From Halofilum ochraceum (GTDB lineage: Bacteria > Pseudomonadota > Gammaproteobacteria > XJ16 > Halofilaceae): DNA of 64,000 nt. The translations under genes were made by a program, and so were the position numbers. The notes beneath the pieces were generated by a model that was not told where the DNA came from, ran no database searches, and worked only from the letters and a program-made list of their open reading frames with translations. Below, one piece after another: positions 25,872 to 34,367 of this stretch. Numbering within the stretch: position 1 is the first letter of the stretch; every line of letters starts with the position of its first letter. The DNA lies in NCBI RefSeq assembly GCF_001614315.2, contig NZ_LVEG02000005.1:372001-436000 (forward strand), written 5' to 3'.

Positions 25872-28370
25872 TCACCGCTCCGCAGAATCCGTAGTTGTAC
25901 GGACCGCTTCCGCGTTATCCGCCGTCGACGCATCACGGTCCGCGGTCGCGATCAGTTCCAGTACCCGTTCCACCGAAATATCCGCATCAACGGCGTATAT
26001 CGGCCGTTCATGCAGCCATTCGGCGATACGCGATACGGTCTGCCGGCCTGGGTGTTCCACACCCGGCTCGGAGACCTGGGGCAGCAGATATGCGAGGGCC
26101 GCATGGACCCCGATACATTCGGCTTGGTCACTGCCATGTTCATCCGTCGCGTTCCGCGCGATCACGATGGCCTCGACCGCCTGCAGTGCGCGTCCCGGTT
26201 CCGATGCCTCCAGTATCCCGGTGCAGCCGAACGACCAGAGTGGCATCCCGCGTGTCGATCCGTCGGTCGCTTTGGGATCATGCGCGCGCCGCAAGGGCAA
26301 TCCGATCCCGTGCACACAGCCGGTCTCCGCCAGATCGATCCGTACACCACCGCTGACCTCGTTCCCCGTTTCTTCGCGGATGGCCAGTGCAAGGCGATCG
26401 TCAGCAGCGCGCCCCTCTCGGCACAGCAACACGTTGCGCGGCGCAGACTGGTCGCCCGTACTCGGGAACCGGACGAGTGCCGCCGGCAATGCGATTTCAC
26501 CGGCCTCCGGCGCCCGTGCCAGGAAATCTTCGACCAACCAGGGCCCCAGCGCCGCAAGTGAGAGGTTTTCCGCGATGGCCGTACCATCGGTCATCACGCT
26601 GAAACCGCGGCGCGATCGCACGATCTCGACCTGTCGTGCGGCCGCATCACTACCACTGCGCTGCATGGGTCCGAAGATCCGTTCCAGGCGCCGAAACGCG
26701 GGGCGGCTCCAGCCGCGAACCTCGAGCGGGTTTGCGCCACAGAGAAGCCCCAGCCGATGGATAGGCTCCGCCACGTCGATGCGGCCCGCATCGCTATTCG
26801 TCCGTGGTTCGGTATCCTCCCGATCAGCCCCATGGGGCGACGTCTGGATCAGGAGTCCATCGCGCGACCAGTCAGCAAACGCATCCCAGACCTGGCGTTC
26901 AACCGCGGCGACGGCCTGCGGATCACTGTCGGGTGCGAGTCCGCTGGCGGCAACGACCTCGCGCACCACCGTATCCGGATCACCACCGTCGCTCGCATGC
27001 AGCCAGATCAATGAGGCCGTCGGATTTGGCGCAAAGACCTCTCCACTGGCTTCGGCGTACAGCGTGAGCTGATCGTCGGCGATCACTTCCGCGACCCGCC
27101 AGCGGCGTGCGCTCGGATTGCGCATGGGCCGGCCCGCGACGTGCCGCGCAAGGATCATGTCCGCGCGCCGCGGGAACGGGAAGAACGGGAGATACCGCTC
27201 GGGTTCCGCTGTCGGGTATACGCGCCGAAATCCCCCTGCACGCCCCGCTTCCGCATCGGCCTCGGCGGCGAGCTCTTCCGGGGTGCCATCGGCGCCGACA
27301 CGCTGACGGTCGGGTTCATTGAGCCCGACCAGGGCAACCATGTCGGTCACCAGCTGGTGTTTGACCTGTTCCTCGACGACACCACCGTCGTTGGGGGCGG
27401 CACAGACCCCCAGCGAGGGGCTCAGATTGCATTCGAGCAGCCAGGGATTGAGGTCTTCGTCGACCAGACAGTCGAGTCCGATCAGTTCGTAGCACCCACG
27501 TGGATCGGCCTCGAAACGGGCGGTCGCCGATCGCATGGGCTCGCGCGCCCCGATCATGGTAAGGGCGATCAGATCGTCAATACGTTCAAACAGCAGCTGA
27601 TCGTCATGTCCCTGTTCCCGGAGCCAGGCGCGATAGCGCGTGAAATCGATGAATACGACCGGCGATTCGGCATCGGTGTTGCGCGCATTCACATCGGGAT
27701 TGGTCTGGTGGACGTAGGGATTCGACCGGTCCTCGAGCGTGTACGGACAGGACGCCAGTTTGGCGAATCCCTGTTCGTATACGTAAACGCGTAGCGGTTC
27801 GATCGAACTCACAAGGACATACAGGCGCAGGACGTATTTGCGGTCCTTCATCAAGTGAGGTCGGTGCAGATACCCCTGGACCAACCAGCGGTCATCAGTC
27901 GGCGTCTCGGCTACATCGTCCAGCAGCCGGATATCGCGTCCGCGTGCGCCGTTTTTCGGTTTCAGCATCCAGAGCTGATCGGGATTATCCGCCGCCGCTG
28001 ACAACAGTGCATGATAATCCCTCGGCATGCTGTAGACGGTCGGGACGAAGGCCGTCCGCCAGGCCAGCGCACTGCCCTCGCCGTACGCCGCTGTCGCGCG
28101 TTCGCGCATCGCGCGCAGGGTCGCGTCCAGGCGACTCTTGATCGTCAGGCAATTGTTGCCGGGGATATGGTTGACTGTGCGGTTCGGCGCCGTGGCCCGG
28201 AAAACCGCACGCTCGGGCATACCGGTATGCCAGCACGTATCCCACTCGCCTTCATCGCCCGGCTCCCACAGCGCCGGGTCCAGGGCGTCCTCGAAGAAAA
28301 CATCCTGTTCGCGTTCCCTCCGGCCCGACAGCCGGTAGCGGAAACGGGCTGACTGATCGGCTTCACTCAT
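25872..28370 (-). CDS. Fusion protein: tubulin-tyrosine-ligase-like ATP-grasp + PqqD-like + degenerate HprK-like domains
   Basis: An 832-residue cytosolic protein. Residues about 60-350 read as a TTL-family ATP-grasp ligase: NHIPGNNCLTIKSRL, P-(T)VYSMPRDY, the ATP-binding LWMLKPKNGARGRDIRLL (about 133-150), WLVQGYLHRP, KYVLRLYVLV and the metal-site ELIGLDCLVDEDLNPWLLECNLSPSL. Residues about 425-510 resemble PqqD peptide-binding domains (SGEVFAPNPTASLIWLHASDGG ... WSRDGLLIQ). The C-terminal third (about 585-720) resembles HprK-like kinases, but the P-loop position reads CREGRAADDRLALAI instead of a GxGKS/T loop, so it cannot bind nucleotide in the usual way. The start at 28368-28370 has GGAGGT four bases upstream. 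A role in ATP-dependent tailoring of a peptide or protein end is inferred. Confidence 0.75.
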   Translation of the reverse strand: MSEADQSARFRYRLSGRREREQDVFFEDALDPALWEPGDEGEWDTCWHTGMPERAVFRATAPNRTVNHIPGNNCLTIKSRLDATLRAMRERATAAYGEGSALAWRTAFVPTVYSMPRDYHALLSAAADNPDQLWMLKPKNGARGRDIRLLDDVAETPTDDRWLVQGYLHRPHLMKDRKYVLRLYVLVSSIEPLRVYVYEQGFAKLASCPYTLEDRSNPYVHQTNPDVNARNTDAESPVVFIDFTRYRAWLREQGHDDQLLFERIDDLIALTMIGAREPMRSATARFEADPRGCYELIGLDCLVDEDLNPWLLECNLSPSLGVCAAPNDGGVVEEQVKHQLVTDMVALVGLNEPDRQRVGADGTPEELAAEADAEAGRAGGFRRVYPTAEPERYLPFFPFPRRADMILARHVAGRPMRNPSARRWRVAEVIADDQLTLYAEASGEVFAPNPTASLIWLHASDGGDPDTVVREVVAASGLAPDSDPQAVAAVERQVWDAFADWSRDGLLIQTSPHGADREDTEPRTNSDAGRIDVAEPIHRLGLLCGANPLEVRGWSRPAFRRLERIFGPMQRSGSDAAARQVEIVRSRRGFSVMTDGTAIAENLSLAALGPWLVEDFLARAPEAGEIALPAALVRFPSTGDQSAPRNVLLCREGRAADDRLALAIREETGNEVSGGVRIDLAETGCVHGIGLPLRRAHDPKATDGSTRGMPLWSFGCTGILEASEPGRALQAVEAIVIARNATDEHGSDQAECIGVHAALAYLLPQVSEPGVEHPGRQTVSRIAEWLHERPIYAVDADISVERVLELIATADRDASTADNAEAVRTTTDSAER

Positions 28371-28625
28371 GAGGACCTCCATTATCGCGCTCGCGAGCCA
28401 GCGAGGACCGGCCCACTACACGCATTGCAGCGCGCGTGCACAGCTCCCCCGCGACAGTACGAACAGGGCATTCGACCGTCTTCCGGATTGAATGTAGCCA
28501 CGGATACCCCGGCGCGAAATATGGGGAACTACGTATAGGCCGCGCCGGGCACCATTCGCGAAACTGGCAGCCGCTCCCGGGCCATTGTCGGCAAAGGGGG
28601 ACAGAATGAATGTGGAGGTGACAGT

Positions 28626-29117
28626 ATGGCTGCGGTATTTGACGAACGGTTCTATGACGGATTTGGCCCGCGCTGGACGGAACCGCTTGAGCGCATCGCG
28701 GGCGAAACCGGCATCGACTCGCTGCTGATCATGCGCTCAACCCCGACGCACATGGTCACGGCGGCCAGTGCCGGACCGCGACGCGACAGCTATCATCCGG
28801 GGGATGCCGGTCCGAAGAGCGTCAACCCGGGCTGTCACAAGCTCTACTGCGAGCAGGTCGTGAATGATGGCCAGCCGCTCGAGGTGCGCGATGCCCGCAC
28901 GGACCCCGAATGGGAAGGCAACGAGGATCTCGTCCAGTTCGGTCTGGGCACATACCTCGGCTTCCCGCTGCGCGGACCGGACAACGAGATCCTCGGCACG
29001 ATCTGCGCGCTCCATCACGAGCCGTTCGATTTCGATGCCGGCGAGCCGAGCCTGCGCAGCCAGTTGCAGGCCCTGCGGCAAGAAATCGAGCGCGATCTGA
29101 TGGCGACCGCGGCCTGA
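28626..29117 (+). CDS. GAF-domain protein
   Basis: A 163-residue stand-alone GAF domain. The sequence from SLLIMRSTPTHMVTAASAG through GCHKLYCEQVVNDGQPLEVRDARTDPEWEGN to YLGFPLRGPDNEILGTICALHHEPFDF is typical of small-molecule-binding GAF modules with C-H-x-Y-C residues in the pocket loop. No output domain is present, so it may act as a free sensor. GGAGGTGACAGT precedes the ATG. It is divergent from the ligase-like gene across 255 bases in which I see nothing distinctive. Confidence 0.85.
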   Translation: MAAVFDERFYDGFGPRWTEPLERIAGETGIDSLLIMRSTPTHMVTAASAGPRRDSYHPGDAGPKSVNPGCHKLYCEQVVNDGQPLEVRDARTDPEWEGNEDLVQFGLGTYLGFPLRGPDNEILGTICALHHEPFDFDAGEPSLRSQLQALRQEIERDLMATAA

Positions 29118-29156
29118 CCTGCACGGCACCCGTCGCAGGCATCAGCCGCCGTAAGA

Positions 29157-29203
29157 CCCGACTGAACGCCGCGGGCACCACATGCCGGCGGGGTTCAGTC
29201 GGG
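29157..29203. terminator. Long hairpin between convergent GAF and DinB-like genes
   Basis: CCCGACTGAAC (29157-29167) pairs perfectly with GTTCAGTCGGG (29193-29203), with further GCC/GGC pairing inside. It sits between two convergent genes and can terminate both; no T-run follows. Confidence 0.65.
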
Positions 29204-29266
29204 GCCTACCGGGAGCGCCCCATCCGGGCCGACGATGGCGAACGCTGACGCGTCACCGCCGCACGC

Positions 29267-29797
29267 TCACCCGAGCGCCGCGCGGTACCGCAGGGTCGAA
29301 CCGGCCACGCCGAACTCTTGCGGCACACCGTGACCATGCCGCTGCGCGAGCAATGCGATCAATGCCATATGGTGGATGGTATGGCTCAGGACGAAGTGGC
29401 ACTCACGCTCGAGTGTTGATTCGATCCCGGTGACGGTCCGGTCATCGGCGGCGCAGGTATACCGCACCCGGACCGACACGGGCGCATCCAGGTTGGGCAG
29501 CACCGCCAGACGCTCACGGATCCCGGCGATACGCTCGCGGGCGACCCGCGGATCCGTTTCGACCGCCGGGTCCCGCGCACGGGTCTCATAGTCAATGCGT
29601 CCATCGGTTCCCTGGAGCAGGCTCTCGTAGTGCTCCAGCACATGACGCACATGTTTGCCGATAGGATCCGCCGAAACCTGTTGGTGGGTGTACTCGTCCG
29701 GATCGAGACCGGCCAGCAGCCCGTCGATCCGGTCAAGCTGGTCCAGATTGTCGCGGCAGAGTGCCGCAAGATTCGCCGTCGCAGCCTCGGTCATCAT
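29267..29797 (-). CDS. DinB-like four-helix protein
   Basis: A 176-residue protein of the DinB/YfiT-like superfamily. The likely metal-site histidines are in GKHVRHVLEHYESLL (near 47-54) and LSHTIHHMALIALLAQRHG (near 138-143). Family members include thiol-dependent transferases and many proteins of unknown activity; no specific reaction can be named. GGAGG lies upstream of the double ATG at 29792-29797. The 253 bases between it and the next gene hold no clear feature. Confidence 0.8.
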   Translation of the reverse strand: MMTEAATANLAALCRDNLDQLDRIDGLLAGLDPDEYTHQQVSADPIGKHVRHVLEHYESLLQGTDGRIDYETRARDPAVETDPRVARERIAGIRERLAVLPNLDAPVSVRVRYTCAADDRTVTGIESTLERECHFVLSHTIHHMALIALLAQRHGHGVPQEFGVAGSTLRYRAALG

Positions 29798-30050
29798 CCC
29801 GAATCCTCCGTGGTCAGTCGGCGTGGCGAATCCCGCGTGCAGGGGTCTCGCCTTTCAGCCGTTATCGGGATATTTCCACGCCACACGCCACCCGACCATG
29901 CGTATTTGTACGGATAGGTCGTGAGTGCGCGTTCGCGTGCCGGAGAACTCGACATCCGTGACTGAGGGACCCAGGCCGGCTTCCCCGGCATTGCGATCCG
30001 GGTGTGGTGCGGTCAAGCGGATGCGCCGGGCAATGCCGGCACGCACGCGT

Positions 30051-30497
30051 TTATCCGGCTGACTCGAGCGGCCGTGCAGCCTCCCGCACCTCGTCGGGTA
30101 ACGTCATGCCACGCCCCGTGTCCGGATCGACCAGCACCACCACCGATTCGGTTGTGGCGATACAGCGGTCGCCCACAAACAGCCCCTGACCGAGCGTGAT
30201 CGAGCTGTTGCCGATGCGCAGAACGCGAGTCCCGATCTCCACCGTACCCGGGTAATGCGACTGCGCACGGAACTGGACGTCGAGGCGCGCGATCACCCAG
30301 ATCGACGCGTTGCCGGCCGTCAGCGCTGTCGGCATTACGGCATCCAGGAATTCAACACGGCCGGATTCCGCGTAGATGGTGATGGCCACATTGTTTACGT
30401 GACCGAGCCGATCGATGTCCTGGAAGCGGATCTTTTCGCGGGTCCAGTGCGGGAACGCCGATCGGTCCATCAGATCAGGGCCGGACTCCCCGCTCAT
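30051..30497 (-). CDS. 4HBT-type acyl-CoA thioesterase
   Basis: A 148-residue hotdog-fold thioesterase of the YbgC/FadM/betainyl-CoA thioesterase type. It has the catalytic RFQDIDRLGHVNNVAI segment with the usual Asp (residue 26-28 region), the YAESGRVEFLD helix and the IWVIARLDVQFRAQSHYPGTVEIGTRV strand pattern. The ATG overlaps the RidA stop (ATGA). As last gene of the cluster it may release the CoA ester made by the beta-keto acid cleavage enzyme, as in the carnitine pathway; this is inference. Confidence 0.85.
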   Translation of the reverse strand: MSGESGPDLMDRSAFPHWTREKIRFQDIDRLGHVNNVAITIYAESGRVEFLDAVMPTALTAGNASIWVIARLDVQFRAQSHYPGTVEIGTRVLRIGNSSITLGQGLFVGDRCIATTESVVVLVDPDTGRGMTLPDEVREAARPLESAG

Positions 30498-30844
30498 GCC
30501 CGGGCCGCGACCGCGATGATCTCCACCTTGAGTTCCGGCAGCGCCAGCTTGGCCTCACCTGCTGCCCGCACGGGCGCCGCGCCCTCCGGCACCCACGCAT
30601 CCCAGACCGCATTCACTTCATCGAAATGCGCAGCCATGCTGGCCACCCAGATCGTGACCTGAAGGAGGTGTTCGCGACTGCTGCCGCAGCGGGCGAGCAG
30701 GTCGTCCACTCGCTGCAACGCCTGTTCGGTCTGCTTTTCGGCCGTGTCGCCCGGGTCACCGACCTGTCCGGCGAGGTAAATCGTGTCGCCGTGAATGACG
30801 GCCTGGCTCATGCGGGTGCCTGTATCGAGGCGTTCGATGCTCAT
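30494..30844 (-). CDS. RidA-family protein
   Basis: A 116-residue Rid/YjgF protein. RidA members hydrolyse reactive imines or enamines formed by PLP or flavin enzymes. Visible are VIHGDTIYLAGQVG, TEQALQRVDDLLARCGSSREHLLQVTIWVASM and the C-terminal KLALPELKVEIIAVAA. The usual catalytic Arg of archetypal RidA (in the R-A-x-x-V region) appears as APVRAAGEAKLA, so activity is plausible. Its neighbour is an FAD amine oxidase, which would supply imine substrates. Confidence 0.88.
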   Translation of the reverse strand: MSIERLDTGTRMSQAVIHGDTIYLAGQVGDPGDTAEKQTEQALQRVDDLLARCGSSREHLLQVTIWVASMAAHFDEVNAVWDAWVPEGAAPVRAAGEAKLALPELKVEIIAVAARA

Positions 30845-30884
30845 GCGTGTCTCGACTCCGGAGAATGAGTGAATCAGTGACGTG

Positions 30885-32171
30885 TCATTGCGGTTCCGTC
30901 AGTGGACGGGTTCCGCACCAACGGGCGATGAACAGGGCCAGCACCGCAGCGACATCCATCATGCTGTCGAGATCGACCGATTCGTCGATGCCGTGGATCG
31001 CATCCGCAGCGGGGCCGTAGCAGGTCGCTGGCGTGTCGCCGTAGAGCTGGAAGAATCGGGCATCCGTGGTCGCGGTCGATGCCAGATGCACGGCGGATTG
31101 CCCCATGATCTCCCGGTGGCTGTCCGCCAGCAACTGCATCATCGGATCTTCGGGATCCATCTCGCAGCCCTCGGCCTGGAAACCGCGCCATTCGACCCGC
31201 GCCGTAACGCCGGTGAGACGCGGATCATTCCGCGTCGCCTCATCGATACGCGCTTCAACCTGCCCGCGGATGTCGTCCAGCGCCATGCCGGGAAAGAAAC
31301 CGATGCGCACATCGGCGACCGCTGCCGGCGGCACCGTCGAAGTCCAGTCGCCGCCATCGAGGTGGCCAAGATTGAAATTCAGCGGGTGCGGATGATCGTC
31401 CCATGCCGGATGCCGCGAATCCGGATCGTTCCAGTCTTCCACCATCTGCCGCAGTACGTCACACAGTCTGAATACGGCATCGATCGCGTTCACGCCCGCG
31501 GAGGTATCGAGCACATGCGCGGGCCGGCCGGACACATGCAGGCGGGCCCACATGACTCCCACCTGGGCCGTCATCATGCACTGCCCGAAGGGCTCGGGGA
31601 TGACGGCAGCGTCCGCGGTGTAGCCCGCCGCCAGGCAGGCGAGTGCGCCATTGCCGGTGCATTCCTCCTCGACCACGGACTGCAGCCACACCGGCGCCGC
31701 CGGTTCCACGCCGAGGCTGCGCAATGCGGCGAAGGCCGTCGTGTAGGCGACGATGCCGGCCTTCATGTCACCTGCACCGCGCCCGTACATGCGGCCATCC
31801 CGCACGACGGGCTCAAACGGGAGGTCTGTCCAAAGGTGTTCCGGTCCCGCCGGGACGACGTCGATATGGCCGTTGAGGATCAACGACCGACCGGTGGTTG
31901 TCGCCGGGCGATGGACACCGACGACATTCTCGCGTCCGGAGTAATCGATCAGCGGCGGCGAGAAGCCCGCGCGATCGCGCAGGGCGTCGAGATCGATCGG
32001 CACCCGTCGGACCTCGAGCCCGAGTTCCGCGAACCAGTCCGCCATCCGGCACTGCGCCCCGGCCTCGTCGCCCAGCACGCTCGGCTCGCGCACGAGGCCC
32101 GCCAGGCGCTCGATCGCTTCGTCGCGGAGACCGGCGACCGCGTGACGAATGTCTTCCGTTGCCACACTCAT
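30885..32171 (-). CDS. M20-family deacylase (ArgE/DapE-like)
   Basis: A 428-residue zinc amidohydrolase. Metal-site motifs are LILNGHIDVVPAG, RGAGDMKAGIVAY, the catalytic VVEEECTGNG and VIPEPFG, with the lid domain starting near SGRPAHVLDTSAGVNA. It most resembles ArgE/DapE-like deacylases of acetylated amino acids. The ATG at 32169-32171 overlaps the stop of the FAD oxidoreductase. In this cluster it would remove an acyl group from an amino acid intermediate. Confidence 0.88.
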   Translation of the reverse strand: MSVATEDIRHAVAGLRDEAIERLAGLVREPSVLGDEAGAQCRMADWFAELGLEVRRVPIDLDALRDRAGFSPPLIDYSGRENVVGVHRPATTTGRSLILNGHIDVVPAGPEHLWTDLPFEPVVRDGRMYGRGAGDMKAGIVAYTTAFAALRSLGVEPAAPVWLQSVVEEECTGNGALACLAAGYTADAAVIPEPFGQCMMTAQVGVMWARLHVSGRPAHVLDTSAGVNAIDAVFRLCDVLRQMVEDWNDPDSRHPAWDDHPHPLNFNLGHLDGGDWTSTVPPAAVADVRIGFFPGMALDDIRGQVEARIDEATRNDPRLTGVTARVEWRGFQAEGCEMDPEDPMMQLLADSHREIMGQSAVHLASTATTDARFFQLYGDTPATCYGPAADAIHGIDESVDLDSMMDVAAVLALFIARWCGTRPLTEPQ

Positions 32172-33313
32172 GGTTTCTTCAGTCCCGGGCGATCCGGGGC
32201 CAGCTGATCGGCCGCCAGCCCGAGCGCCGTCATATCCGCGGGCAATGGCTGCCTTTGCAGCAGCGCACAGGCCGCCCGGCCCATGCCCACGGCCGTCTGG
32301 ATACCATAGCCACCCTGCCCCGCCAACCAGAAGAACCCCGCGGCATCCGGTGCATAGCCGGCGACCGGCTCGCCGTCCGCGACGAAACTGCGCAGTCCGG
32401 CCCAGGTCTCGCCCGGGCGCTCGACCTCGACGGTCGTCACTTCCATGAAGCGCTCGATCACCGTCGCCACGTCCTCGATTTCCGGCTGCGCGTCCTGCGG
32501 TGCGGTCGGCGTCGCATCCGCCGGTGACAGCATCAGCCGGCCCGCGTCCGGTTTGAAGTAGAACGTCTCGCCGAGATCCGCGGTCAACGGCCATCCGCCC
32601 GGCTCCGTGCCGGCCGGCAGGTCGATCATCACGCCGGTCCGACGCTTCGGGACGAGACCGAGTGGCGCCACGCCCGCCTGCTCGGCGGTCACATCCGCCC
32701 AGGCCCCGGCCGCGTCCACCAGCAACGGCGCTTCATAAACGGCACCATGACGCGTCGTGATCCGCCAGCCATCCGCGGTCCGTTCGATGCGCTCGGCCTC
32801 GGCGTTGTTCACCACCGCGCCGCCGGCATGGCGCAGCCCCCGCAGGAATCCCTGGTGCAGGGCCGCCACGTCCATGTCCATGGCGTCCGGCTCCAGTAAT
32901 CCCGAGGAGAATATCCCCGGGCGCAGGATCGGTACCCGAGCGGGCAGTTCGCCGCCGTCCAGCCGCTCGATCGCGGCCCCGTTCGCCTGCCCCTCGGCGG
33001 CCAGCGCGTCGATACGTCCGGCTTCCGCGTCGGAGCCCAGCACGAGCAGGCCACGCGGGGTCAGCAGCGGACGGTCGGCGAAGCCCTTTGGTGGTTCGAC
33101 GAGAAACGGCCGGCTCGCCGTCGACAGCCGTCGCACGGACGCCGGCCCGTAGGTCTCGCTGAACAGGGCCGCGGAGCGCCCGGTCGAGTGATAGCCGGGC
33201 TGCGCCTCCCGCTCGAGCAGCAACACCCGCAGGCCATCGTGCGCGAGAAAATAACCGGCGGACGCCCCGGCCATGCCGGCGCCCACGATCAGGATGTCGG
33301 CCGTCCCGTTCAT
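32168..33313 (-). CDS. FAD-dependent amine/amino acid oxidoreductase (DAO family)
   Basis: A 381-residue flavoprotein with the N-terminal Rossmann loop DILIVGAGMAGASAGYFLA, the EREAQPGYHSTGRSAALFSETYG segment typical of glycine oxidase/DadA-like enzymes, VDAAGAWADVTAEQAG and the C-terminal GFFWLAGQGGYGIQTAVGMG. It would oxidise an amine or amino acid to an imine. It is coupled by ATGA overlaps to the genes on both sides. The start MNGTADILIVGAG at 33313 is chosen for the family N-terminus. Confidence 0.9.
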   Translation of the reverse strand: MNGTADILIVGAGMAGASAGYFLAHDGLRVLLLEREAQPGYHSTGRSAALFSETYGPASVRRLSTASRPFLVEPPKGFADRPLLTPRGLLVLGSDAEAGRIDALAAEGQANGAAIERLDGGELPARVPILRPGIFSSGLLEPDAMDMDVAALHQGFLRGLRHAGGAVVNNAEAERIERTADGWRITTRHGAVYEAPLLVDAAGAWADVTAEQAGVAPLGLVPKRRTGVMIDLPAGTEPGGWPLTADLGETFYFKPDAGRLMLSPADATPTAPQDAQPEIEDVATVIERFMEVTTVEVERPGETWAGLRSFVADGEPVAGYAPDAAGFFWLAGQGGYGIQTAVGMGRAACALLQRQPLPADMTALGLAADQLAPDRPGLKKP

Positions 33314-34332
33314 CGCGCCTCCAGGAATGCGCCGAGAAATCGGTACAGGTTCTCGCCCAGCACGTCGCTCAGGTAACCGCCTTCCTGGATCAGTGCGACG
33401 GGGCACGTCACTGCCCCGATGCGGCGCCCGATCGCGGCAAAGCCATCGCTCGTCACCGTGAGCCCGCCGAACGGGTCTTCGGCCGACGCATCGAGCCCGA
33501 GCGAGAGGACCATACAGCCCGGGGCGAACGCCTCGATCCGCGCCAGCGCCGCCTCCAGAGCCGCCAGGAACGCGTCATCACCGGCGCCCAGTGGCAGCGG
33601 CAGGTTGTGGTTATAACCGAGTCCAGCCCCCTCGCCGCGTTCCGAGGCATGCCCCCAGAAGAATGGATAGAAATCGCTCGGATCGACGTGGACCGAGACC
33701 GTGAGCACATCATCACGCCGGTAAAACACCCCCTGCGTGCCGTTGCCGTGATGCAGGTCGATGTCGAGCACGGCCACGCGATCAACGGCGGTGCGCAGCG
33801 TCTGTGCGGCGATCGCGGCGTTGTTCAGGTAACAGAAGCCGCCCGCCATGTCGGCGTATGCGTGATGCCCCGGCGGCCGGCACAGCGCATACGCATGGCG
33901 AGCGCCTTCGCGAACGGTATGAGCGGCAGCGACGGCGGCATTGGCGCTCGTGCGCACCGCATCCCAGGTCTCGGCGCTGACTGGACAGGCCGTATCGGCC
34001 AGATGGTAGCCGGCCCGGCCGACCGCCGCGCGCGGATACACACCGTTGCGGTAATTCGGGTGGACGCTCGGGACGACATCGCGGCTGCCACCAAGCGCCT
34101 GCCACTCGGCGTGGATGTTCTGCAGGAACTCGAGATATTCCGGTGTGTGCACCGCCGCCAGCGGCGCAAGACCGGCGTCAACCGGTTCCTCCGCCTGCAG
34201 ACCGAGACGTTCAATGGCACCCAGCAGCCGATCCGCGCGCTCGGGCACCTCGGGGATCGGGCGCAGCGCACCGGCCACGAGGAATGTCTCCGGCCTGTGG
34301 GTTTTCTGAGCAGGTGTGAAATAGACTTTCAC
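33310..34332 (-). CDS. Histone-deacetylase-fold amidohydrolase (acetylpolyamine amidohydrolase-like)
   Basis: A 340-residue zinc hydrolase of the HDAC/AphA family. The charge-relay RPPGHHAYADMAGGFCYLNN, the zinc-site DIDLHHGNGTQGVFY and LGLDASAEDPFGGLTVT are intact. Bacterial members near Pot-type transporters act on acetylated polyamines or similar amides, which fits the adjacent importer. The start is GTG at 34330-34332, with AAAGGTGATAT just before it. The stop overlaps the FAD oxidoreductase start. Confidence 0.92.
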   Translation of the reverse strand: MKVYFTPAQKTHRPETFLVAGALRPIPEVPERADRLLGAIERLGLQAEEPVDAGLAPLAAVHTPEYLEFLQNIHAEWQALGGSRDVVPSVHPNYRNGVYPRAAVGRAGYHLADTACPVSAETWDAVRTSANAAVAAAHTVREGARHAYALCRPPGHHAYADMAGGFCYLNNAAIAAQTLRTAVDRVAVLDIDLHHGNGTQGVFYRRDDVLTVSVHVDPSDFYPFFWGHASERGEGAGLGYNHNLPLPLGAGDDAFLAALEAALARIEAFAPGCMVLSLGLDASAEDPFGGLTVTSDGFAAIGRRIGAVTCPVALIQEGGYLSDVLGENLYRFLGAFLEAR

Positions 34333-34367
34333 ATATCACCTTTCATTCAGTGTTGATGGCCGGCGGC

